The notes beneath the pieces were generated by a model. That model made no database searches and was not told where the DNA came from. It saw only the letters and a list, made by a program, of their open reading frames with translations. A stretch of DNA of 52,666 nt from Prorocentrum cordatum. Lineage: Eukaryota > Sar > Dinophyceae > Prorocentrales > Prorocentraceae. The position numbers were made by a program, and so were the translations under genes. Of the stretch, positions 43,536 to 52,666 are shown piece by piece (position 1 is the stretch's first letter; every line of letters begins with the position of its first letter). The stretch covers positions 15,001 to 67,666 of the forward strand of contig CAUYUJ010004694.1 in the NCBI GenBank assembly GCA_963575745.1. Direction: 5' to 3'.

Positions 43536-44506
43536 CTGGGCGCCGGCGGTAAACCGTCAACCTTTCTTACCGCCGGGGGACTTGTAGAGCTTCCTGACAA
43601 TATAAAATGTGGAAAAGAATTTCAGATAACGACTAGTTTTTCAGCCCAAGCGATTATAGACCTCTCAAGATGACCCTAACAAAACAAACGAACAGTTTTC
43701 CAATCGAGCTCGAGTATGAAACCGAGTTCAGACCTCTGAATGCAACACGCGGACGCGTCTGTCTGCGGATCGATCTCTGTGATTACCAGCTCTGCAGCCC
43801 CCCATACAGCCTGAGTTAAGTGCAGAAAACCGAGAGTACCTCTCAGCATCGAATAATACAACAGTTTCGCGGATCTCGTTCGAGCAGCAGACCGAGTTTC
43901 GAGCTCTCGCTTCGACGAACGAACGCGCCTGATGTCTCGAAATCGATTCCTGTGACCAACAGCACTGTAGCCCTTCCCCAGCACGATTTAAGTACAGAAA
44001 CCCGAGAGCACTTCTCAAGATGACTCGAACAATACCAATAGGTTCGCGAACCTAGCTCGGGGAGCAGGCCGTTCAGAGCTCTTGATTCAACAGACGGACG
44101 CCCCTGATAATTCTCAATCGATTTCTGTGATTATCAGCTCTGTGACTGTCCTACAGGTCGAGTTGAGTACGAAAAACCAAGAGCGTCTGCTACAATGACT
44201 CGAATAATACGAATAGGTTTGCGGCCCTAGCTCGGCTAGCAGACCGAGTTCAGACCTCTGGATTCAACAGACGAACGCGCCTGATCATTCTGAATGCATT
44301 AGCTGTGCTGGCCAGCTCTGTAGTTGTCCTGAAGCTCGAGTTCTCTTGAGGAAACCGACAGCGCGTATCAAGATGACTTGAAACGATCGTTCCCGCCTGC
44401 CTGCTTTTTCGCCTACCCGATCGAGCTGAGATCAAGATAGCGAGCGGGAATAAGATCGAATACCTGGGAAAAAATACTAGAGCATGGTCAAATTTTGAGA
44501 ACAAAA
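43536..44506 (+). repeat. Type A module
   Basis: H1 at 43536-43594. The third consecutive close relative of the 41006 module. The T domain is cut at GAGAACAAAACT, the same point as the 41006 module. Confidence 0.88.
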
Positions 44507-44963
44507 CTGGCGCCGGCGATGAACCGTCAACCTGGTCACCGCCGGGAACCTCGTAGAGCTCCTCTCACTGGTAAGAGTGCAGAGAATCTACAGAAAATCA
44601 AAAAAAAATGAGATTTTTCGAAAATGTTAAAATTCGATTTTTTCGATGCTCAGTTCCTGGAAGTCAACTCATGCAAAAATGCATCGAGAGAGCTGAACCG
44701 CTCTCAGAGAGGAGTTTATACAATACTCGGCAAAAATCTGCTTTCTCAAAATAAATGGTCAAGTGTCTTTCAAATTTTCGCAAAACCACCGAAAAGTTAC
44801 CAGATTGTCCGCCTCGGCCGGCTGGGCCAACTAGCTCCACCCGCGCCGGAATTCCTCTAGCTCATCGATGCCGAAGAGCTCTACGGTATTTTCAACCGAC
44901 TAAAAGTCACCAAAAGGTCCGTCGAGATTTTTCTTGCCAACTAGCTCCAGCTCCCCGGAATTA
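44507..44963 (+). repeat. Type B module
   Basis: H1 at 44507-44562 (GGCGATGA with TCACCGCC). The B body has TTCCTGGAAGTCAACT. Terminal hairpin, then a partial T domain, cut at GGAATTACT. Confidence 0.83.
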
Positions 44964-45301
44964 CTGGCGCCGGCGATGAACCGTCAACCTAGTCACCGCC
45001 GGGAACCTCGCAGAGCTTCTTCCACGCGTAAGAGTGCTCAGAGTCGAAAGAGAGAGCTTCTGGGAGCATTTCTCGAAAAAAAGGGAAGCATTGTTTTTTT
45101 GTGTCGACATGAAGTTGGTTCCGCCAAGTGCTTTGATAGTAAAAGTGCTCCTGCAGAGCTCATACTTAGACAGAGAGGCCCTCATAATCGTTCGCAGGTG
45201 CGAAACATCTGCTTTATAAAAATCAATTGTCAACTATCTTTCAAAAAATTGCAAAGCCACCCAAAAGTTGTCATATTCTCTCGTTTGGTCGGGTCGGCGA
45301 A
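44964..45301 (+). repeat. Type B module
   Basis: H1 at 44964-45019 with the same GGCGATGA variant as the preceding module. B body cut after GGTCGGGTCGGCGA. Confidence 0.83.
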
Positions 45302-45583
45302 CTGGGAACCGGCGGTAAACCGTCAACCAGGTTACCGCCAGGGCCCTCGTAGAGCTCTTGTCTCGCACGACGCTCCTCGGTGCTCATCGAGCAAGAGTCT
45401 AGTGGAAGACTCAAAGAACTCGAAAAATCACGATTTTATGTTTTCATCCGAAGACGGTTGCGCCAAGTATTTGGATAGTGATACTACATCTACAGATCTG
45501 AGAATTGCTTGAGGAACGCGAAATGAGTCACTACAGGTGCGAAAAATACCAGATCTGAAAATAAATCTTCAAATCTCTCACGA
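45302..45583 (+). repeat. Type B module
   Basis: H1 at 45302-45358 (right arm GTTACCGCCA). B body cut near TCTCACGA. Confidence 0.82.
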
Positions 45584-46620
45584 ACTGGGCGCCGGCGGTA
45601 AACCGTCAACCTTTGTTACCGCCGGGGGACTCGTAGAGCTTCCTGACAACATATACTGTCGGAAAAAATTGCAGAGAACAAATAGTTTTGAGCCCAACTC
45701 GAGTATCAGACCGAGTTCAGACCTCTGAATGCGACAGACGGACGCGTCTGATGTCTTCGAATCGATTCCTGTGATTACCCGCCCTGCAGCCTCCCTACAG
45801 CCCGAATTAAGTGCAGAACGGCGACAGTAGCTCTCAAGATGACTGGAAGAATACGAACAGTTTCGTGATTCTGGATCGCGCAACAGACCGAGTTCAGAGC
45901 TCCGGATTCAACAGGCGAACGCGCCTGATCGTTCTGAGTGCGGTAGGTGTGCTTACCAGCACTGTAGCTGCCCTACAGCTCGAGTTAAGTAGAAAATACC
46001 GACAACGCGTATCAAGTTGTCTCGAATAATACGAATAGGTTTGCGGACCTAGCTCGGCTAGCAGACCGAGTTTAGACCTATGGATTCAACAGGCGAACGC
46101 GTCTAGTCATTCTGAGTGCGATAGGAGTGCTTACCAGCACTCTAGCGGCCCTACAGCTCGAGTTAAGTAGAAAATACCGACAACGCGTATCAAGTTGACT
46201 CGGATAATACAAACAGGTTTGCGGACCTAGCTCGGCTGACAGACCGAGTTCAGACCTCTGGGTTCAACAGGCGAACGCGCCTGATCATTCTGCATGCGTT
46301 AGCTGTGCTTACCAGCTCTGTAGCTGCCCTAGAGCTCGAGTTATGTTCAGAAAACCGTCAGCGCATATCAAGATGACTCGAAACGGCCGATCCCGCCAGA
46401 GTGCTTTTTGGCCTTCAAAGTTACCCGATCGAGCTGAGATCAAGATGGCGAGCGGGAATAAGATCGAATATCACGGGAAAAAATACTAGAGCTCTAACGA
46501 ATCGTCAAATTTCGATCAGAACTTCCGTCGAGATTTTTCCTGCCAACTAGCTCTCCAGCGCGCCGGAATTACTCTTAGCTTCCAGCTATAACTAAGGGAA
46601 GCTCTACGAGTTAGTTTGTC
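45584..46620 (+). repeat. Type A module
   Basis: H1 at 45584-45643, leader with AACTCGAGTATCAG, five monomers, T domain from about 46376, complete H2 hairpin. Confidence 0.88.
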
Positions 46621-46896
46621 CAACCGACCGAAAGTTCGCACATTGTCCGTCGGGGCCGGATCGGCCAACTAGCTGCGCCCCGCGCCCGAATTCCTCTAGC
46701 TCATCGATGCCGAAGAACTCTACGAGGTACTAGCTCCACCCCGCGCCGGAATTCCTCTAGCTAATCGATGCCGAAGAGCTCTACGAGGTACTCTTAAGCT
46801 TCCTAAGGGAAGCTCTACGAGTTACCAGCGCTCCAGCTCCCCGGAATTTGTAAGCGTCCAAAACGCGAATAGCGAAGCCAAGCGCAGACACGGGCA
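46621..46896 (+). repeat. Two B ends, an A end and a C fragment
   Basis: AACCGACCGAAAGTTCGCAC and two copies of the B end hairpin (GAAGAACTCTACGAGG, GAAGAGCTCTACGAGG), then an A end (GGGAAGCTCTACGAGTTACC) and a short diverged C fragment (GTAAGCGTCCAAAACGCG). Confidence 0.78.
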
Positions 46897-48066
46897 CTGG
46901 GCGCCGGCGGTAAACCGTCAACCTTTGTTACCGCCGGGGGACTCGTAGAGCTTCCTGGTAACATATAATGTCGAAAAAAATTGCAGAGAACGAATAGTTT
47001 TTCAGCCCAACTCGAGTATCAGACCGATTTCGGACCTCTGAATGCGACAGACGGACGCGTCTGATGTCTCAGAATCGATTCCTGTGATTTACTGCCCTGC
47101 AGCCCCCCTACAGCCCGAGTTAAGTGCAGAACGCCGACAGTAGCTCTCAAGATGACTGGAAGAATACGAACAGTTTCGTGACTCTGGATCGCACAGCAGA
47201 CCGAGTTCAGAGCTCTGGATTCAACAGGCGAACGCGCCTGATTATTCTGAGTGTGATCTTTGTGCTTACCAGCACTGTAGCTGGCCTACAGCTGTAGTTA
47301 AGTAGAAAATACCGACAACGCGTATCAAGTTGACTCGAATAATACGAATAGGTTTGCGGACCTAGCTCGGCTAGCAGACCGAGTTCAGACCTATGGATTC
47401 AACAGGCGAGCGCGCCTGATGATTCTGCATGCGATAGGTGTGCTTACCAGCACTGTAGCTGCCCTACAGCTCCAGTTAAGTAGAAAATACCGACAACGCG
47501 TATCAAGTTGACTCGAATAATACGAATAGGTTTGCGGATCTAGCTCGGCTAGCAGACCGAGTTCAGACCTATGGATTCAACAGGTGAGCGCGCCTGATGA
47601 TTCTGCGTGCGATAGGTGTGCTTACCAGCACTGTAGCTGCCCTACAGCTCGAGCTAAGTAGAAAATACCGACAACGCGTATCAAGTTGACTCGAATAATA
47701 CGAATAGGTTTGCGGACCTAGCTCGGCTAGCAGACCGAGTTCAGACCTCTGGATTGAACAGGCGAACGCGCCTGATGATTCTGGGTGCCACAGCTGTGCT
47801 TACAGGCTCTGTAGCTGTCCTACAGCGCGAATTAAGTGCAAAATACCGACGACGCGTATCAAGATGACTCGAAACGGCCGATCCCGCCAGAGTGCTTTTT
47901 GGCCTTCAAAGTTATCCGATCGAGCTGAGATCAAGATGGCGAGCGGGAATAAGATCGAATATCACGGGAAAAAATACTAGAGCTCTAACGAATTGTCAAA
48001 TTTCGAGAACAAATTTTTCAACCGACCAAAAGTCATCAAAAGTTCCGTCGAGATTTTTCTTGCCAA
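46897..48066 (+). repeat. Type A module, clear 178-bp period
   Basis: H1 at 46897-46955. Monomer starts (TGACTCGAATAATACG) at 47331, 47509 and 47687 give exact 178-base spacing. T domain from about 47868, cut at GCCAACT. Confidence 0.9.
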
Positions 48067-49003
48067 CTGGGCGTCGGCGGTAAACCGTCAACCTTTGTTA
48101 CCGCCGGGGGACTCGTAGAGCTTCCTGACAACATATACTGTCGCAAAAAATTGCAGAGAACGAATAGTTTTTGAGCCCAACTCGAGTATCAGACCGAGTT
48201 CAGACCTCTCAATGCGACAGACGGACGCGTCTGATGTCCCCGAATCGATTCCTGTGATTACCCGCCCTGCAGCCTCCCTACAGCCCGAATTAAGTGCAGA
48301 ACGCCGACAGTAGCTCTGAAGATGACTGGAAGAATGCGAACAGTTTCGTGATTCTGGATCGCGCAACAGACTGAGTTCAGAGCTCTGGATTCAACAGGCG
48401 AACGCGCCTGATGATTCTGAGTGCGATAGGTGTGCTTACCAGCACTGTAGCTGCCCTACAGCTCGAGTTAAGTAGAAAATACCGACAACGCGTATCAAGT
48501 GGACTCGAATAATACGAATAGGTTTGCGGACCTAGCTCGGCTAGCAGACCGAGTTTAGACCTATGGATTCAACAGGCGAACGCGCTGATCATTCTGAGTG
48601 CGATACGAGTGCTTACCAGCACTGTAGCTGCCCTACAGCTCGAGTTAAGTAGAAAATACCGACAACGCGTATCAAGTTGACTCGAATAATACAAACAGGT
48701 TTGCGAACCTAGCTCGGCTGACAGACCGAGTTCAGACCTCTGCGTTCAACAGGCGAACGCGCCTGATCATTCTGCATGCATTAGCTGTGCTTACCAGCTC
48801 TGTAGCTGCCCTGGAGCTCGAGTTATGTCCATACAACCGTCAGCGCATATCAAGATGACTCGAAACGGCCGATCCCGCCAGAGTGCTTTTTGGCCTTCAA
48901 AGTTACCCGATCGAGCTGAGATCAAGATGGAGAGCGTGAATAGATCGAATATCACGGGAAAAAATACTAGAGCTCTAACGAATTGTCAAATTTCGAGAAC
49001 GAA
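48067..49003 (+). repeat. Type A module
   Basis: H1 at 48067-48125 (GGGCGTCGG variant), four monomers, T domain from about 48857, cut at GAGAACGAAACT. Confidence 0.88.
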
Positions 49004-50094
49004 ACTGGGCGCCGGCGGTAAACCGTCAACCTTTGTTACCGCCGGGGGACTCGTAGAGCTTCCTGACAACATATAATGTCGAAAAAAATTGCAGAGGACG
49101 AATATTTTTTCAACCCAACTCGAGTATCAGACCGAGTTCGGACCTCTGAATGCGACACCGTCTGATGTCTCCGAATCGATTTCTGTGATTAACCGCCCTG
49201 CAGCCCCCCTACAGCCCGAGTTAAGTGCAGAACGCCGACAGAAGCTATCAAGATGACTGGAAGAATACGAACAGTTTCGTGATTCTGGATCGCGCAGCAG
49301 ACCGAGTTCAGAGCTCTGGATTCAACAGGCGAGCGCGCCTGATTATTCTGACTGTGATGGGTGTGCTTACCAGCACTGTAGCTGCCCTAGAGCTCGAGTT
49401 AAGTAGAAAATACCGACAACGTGTATCAAGTTTACTCGAATAATACGAATAGGTTTGCGCACCTAGCTCGGCTAGCAGACCGAGTTTAGACCTATAGATT
49501 CAAAAGGCGAGCGCACCTGATGATTCTGCGTGCGATAGGCGTGCGTATCAGCACTGTAGCTGCCATACAGCTCGAGTTAAGTAGAAAATACCGACAACGC
49601 GTATCAAGTTAACTCGAATAATACGAATAGGTTTGCGGACCTAGCTCGGCTAGCAGACCGAGTTCAGACCTGTGGATTGAACAGGCGAACGCGCCTGATG
49701 ATTCTGAGTGCAATAGCTGTGCTTACCAGCTCTGTAGCTGTTCTACAGCTCGAGTTTAGTACAAAATACCGACAACGCGTATCAAGATGACTCGAAACGG
49801 CCGTTCCCGCCACCGTGCTTTTTGGCCTTCAAAGTTACCCGATCGAGCTGAGATCAAGATGGCGAGCGGGAATAAGATCGAATATCACGGGAAAAAATAC
49901 TAGAGCTCTAACGAATTGTCAATTTCGAGAACAAAATTTTCAACCGAGCAAAAGTCACCAAAAGTTCCGTCGAGATTTTTCTTGCCAACTAGCTCTCCAG
50001 CGCGCCGGAATTACTCTTAGCTTCCAGCTATAACTAGCTAAGGGAAGCTCTACGAGTTATTTTCAACCGAGTTGTCCAAATTTCGAGAACGAAA
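49004..50094 (+). repeat. Type A module
   Basis: H1 at 49004-49063, four to five monomers, T domain from about 49790 with complete H2 hairpin, then a short repeat of T sequence ending GAGAACGAAACT. Confidence 0.88.
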
Positions 50095-51109
50095 CTGGGC
50101 GCCGGCGGTAAACCGTCAACCTTTCTTACCGCCGGGGGACTCGTAGAGCTTCCTGACAACATATACTGTCGGAAAAAATTGCAGAGAACGAATAGTTTTT
50201 GAGCCCAACTCGAGTATCAGACCGAGTTTAGACCTCTGAATGCGACAGACGGACGCGTCTGATGTCTCCGAATCGATTCCTGTGATTACCCGCCCTGCAG
50301 CTCCCTACAGCCCGAATTAAGTGCAGAACGCCGACAGTAGCTCTCAAGATGACTGGAAGAATGCGAACAGTTTCATGATTCTGGATCGCGCAACAGACTG
50401 AGTTCAGAGCTCTGGATTCAACAGGCGAACGCGCCTGATGATTCTGAGTGCGATACGTGTGCTTACCAGCACTGTAGCTGCCCTACAGCTCGAGTTAAGT
50501 AGAAAATACCGACAACGCGTATCAAGTGGACTCGAATAATACGAATAGGTTTGCGTACCTAGCTCGGCTAGCAGATCGAGTTTAGACCTATGGATTCAAC
50601 AGGCGAACGCGTCTGATCATTCTGAGTGCGATACGAGTGCTTACCAGCACTGTAGCTGCCCTACAGCTCGAGTTAAGTAGAAAATACCGACAACGCGTAT
50701 CAACTTGACTCGAATAATACAAACAGGTTTGCGGACCTAGCTCGGCTGACAGACCGAGTTCAGACCTCTGGGTTCAACAGGCGAACGCGCCTGATCATTC
50801 TGCATGCATTAGCTATGCTTACCAGCTCTGTAGCTGCCCTAGAGCTCGAGTTATCTTCAGAAAACCGTCAGCGCGTATCAAGATGACTCGAAACGGCCGT
50901 TCCCGCCACAGTGCTTTTTGGCCTTCAAAGTTACCCGATCGAGCTGAGATCAAGATGGCGAGCGGGAATAAGATCGAATATCACGGGAAAAAATACTAGA
51001 GCTCTAACGAATTGTCAAATTTCGAGAACAAATTTTCAACCGACCAAAAGTCACCAAAAGTTCCGTCGAGATTTTTCTTGCCAACTAGCTCTCCAGCGCG
51101 CCGGAATTA
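50095..51109 (+). repeat. Type A module
   Basis: H1 at 50095-50153. Very close to the 48067 module over its monomers. T domain from about 50885, cut at GGAATTACT. Confidence 0.88.
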
Positions 51110-52666
51110 CTGGGCGCCGGCGGTAAACCGTCAACCTTTCTTACCGCCGGGGGACTCGTAGAGCTTCCTGACAATATATAGTGTGGGAAAAAATCCAGAG
51201 AACGACTACGTTTCAGCCCAACCGATTTCAGACCTCTCAAGATGACTCTAACAAAAAAACAGACAGTTTCGCAATCCAGTTCGAGTATCAAACGAATTCA
51301 GGCCTCTCAATGCGACAAGCGGACGCGTCTGATGTCTGCGAATCGATTCATGTGATTACCAGCCCTGCAGCCCCCCTACAGCCCGAATTAAGTGCAGAAA
51401 ACCGACAGCATCTCTCAGGATGACTCGAAAAATACAATAGTTTCGCGACCTCTTTCGAGCAGCAGACCAAGTTCTGAGCTCTTGAATCGACCAACGAACG
51501 CGCCTGATGTGTGCAAATCGATTTCTATGACCCGCAGCACTGTAGCCCTCCCCCAGCACGAGTCGAGTGCAGAAAATTGAGAACACTTTTAGCGATGATT
51601 CAGACAATACGAATAATTTCGCGAACCTAGCTCGGGCAGCAAGCCGAGTTCAGAGCTCTCGATACAACAGACAAACGCGCCCGATAATTCCCAATCGATT
51701 TCTGTGACTATAGGCTCTGTAACTGCCCTACAGCTCGAGTGAAGTAAAGAAAATCGACATTGTTTGTCAAGATGACTCGAATAATACGAGTTCAGACCTC
51801 TGGATTGAAGAGGCGAGCGCGCCTGATGATTCTGAATGAGATGGATGTGCTTACCAGCTCTGTAGCTGCCCTGCAACTCGAATTACGTACAAAATACCCA
51901 CCACGCGCATCAAGTTGACTCGAATAATACGAATAGGTTTCCGGACCTAGCTCGGCTAGCAGACTGAGATCAGACCTATGGATTCAACAGGCGAACGCGC
52001 CTGATGATTCTTAGTGCGATAGGCGTGCTTGCCAGCATTGTAGCTGCCCCAGAGCTCGAGTTAAGTAGAAAATACCGACAACGCGATCAAATTGACTCAA
52101 ATAATACGAATAGGTTTGCAGACCTAGCTCGGTTAGCAAACTGAGATCAGACCTATGGATTCGACACGTGAACGCGCCTGATGATTCTGAGTGCGATAGA
52201 TGTGCTTACCAACACTATAGCTGCCCTAGAGCTCGAGTTAAGTAGAAAATACCGACAACACGTATCAAGTTGACTCGAATAATACGAATAGGTTTGCGGA
52301 CCTAGCTCGGCTAGCAGACCGAGTTCAGACATATGGATTCAACACCGAACGCGCCTGATGATTCTGAGTGGATAGGTGTGCTAGCATCCAGCGCTGTAGC
52401 TGCCCTACAGCTCGAGTTAAGTAGAAAATACCGACAGCGCGTATTAAGATGACTCGAAACGGGCGTTCCCGCCACAGTGCTTTTTGGCCTTCAAAGTTAC
52501 CCGATCGAGCTGAGATCAAGATGGCGAGCGGGAATAAGATCGAATATCACGGGAAAAAATACTAGAGCTCAAACGAATTGAGGAATTTCGAGAACAAAAT
52601 TTTGAACCGACCAAAAGTCACCCAAAAGGTCCGTCGAGATTTTTCTTGCCAACTAGCTCTCCAGCG
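51110..52666 (+). repeat. Type A module, runs off the window
   Basis: H1 at 51110-51168, leader as in the 35891 module, at least seven monomers (TGACTC starts at 51916, 52093, 52271), T domain from about 52448. The sequence ends at CTAGCTCTCCAGCG. Confidence 0.88.

Noticed and set aside
23175-51126. Recurrent 60-75-codon plus frames over the T domain
   Set aside because: They recur because the DNA repeats; start and stop positions drift between copies and no domain is recognisable.
14295-52666. CRISPR-like array
   Set aside because: Repeats are long, contiguous 177-178-bp satellite monomers without regular unique spacers, in a eukaryotic context.
17728-52666. Helitron with a 3' hairpin
   Set aside because: A hairpin sits near a fixed end, but the end is ACTGG (or CCAGT on the other strand), not TC at the start or CTRR at the end. 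No Rep/helicase is present. Rolling-circle origin in general is left open.

Overview
The window looks like nuclear DNA of a eukaryote with a repeat-rich genome, most probably a dinoflagellate. Three things point there: (1) a short exon pair on the minus strand near 7.6-8.1 kb encodes a degenerate EF-hand protein of a dinoflagellate-like style and is split by an intron with terminal inverted repeats, the structure of an introner element; (2) a decayed LINE-type reverse transcriptase at 11.2-12.9 kb resembles the non-LTR elements common in dinoflagellate genomes; (3) very long trinucleotide tracts and minisatellites cover much of the GC-rich part. The species cannot be fixed from the sequence alone, and no complete gene is present. 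Almost all long open frames are low-complexity or repeat translations.

Layout. 1-9.4 kb: GC-rich, full of (GGA)n, (CAT)n, (ACG)n, (CTC)n tracts and minisatellites (12-bp, 21-bp nested in about 158-bp, about 46-bp, about 83-bp), with the EF-hand gene fragment and its introner at 7560-8121. 9.4-11.2 kb: no recognisable gene. 11.2-12.94 kb: LINE relic, minus strand. 12.94-14.29 kb: a hairpin repeat (called H1 here) followed by purine tracts, a GGT-rich tract and an A66-(GA)n block. 14.3-52.67 kb: a long complex satellite array.

The array is the main unusual object. It is built of modules. Type A modules (about 0.75-1.5 kb) hold several diverged 177-178-bp satellite monomers and a conserved terminal domain (T). 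Type B modules (about 0.2-0.5 kb) have an unrelated body. Both types start with the same hairpin, H1: stem CCGGCGGTRA / TYACCGCCGG around a nearly invariant GTCAACC loop, with about 43 copies. Both then carry a CTCGTAGAGCT border, and that border recurs inverted in a second hairpin at the module end. Stem bases covary (TAA/TTA versus TGA/TCA). H1 almost always begins at ACTGG, and the preceding module is cut at different places, mostly at an ACT it already contained. This suggests a mobile or recombining unit with one fixed edge. A third family (C) carries a 42-bp near-perfect palindrome. Chimeric B/A/B modules, one B module inserted in inverted orientation, and an 871-bp recent tandem duplication show ongoing rearrangement. 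Monomers near 14-18 kb are more diverged than those at 45-52 kb, as expected at the edge of a satellite array.

No rRNA, convincing tRNA, spliced-leader gene, telomere repeat or CRISPR was seen. All alignments were done by eye, so module boundaries carry an uncertainty of a few bases to some tens of bases.
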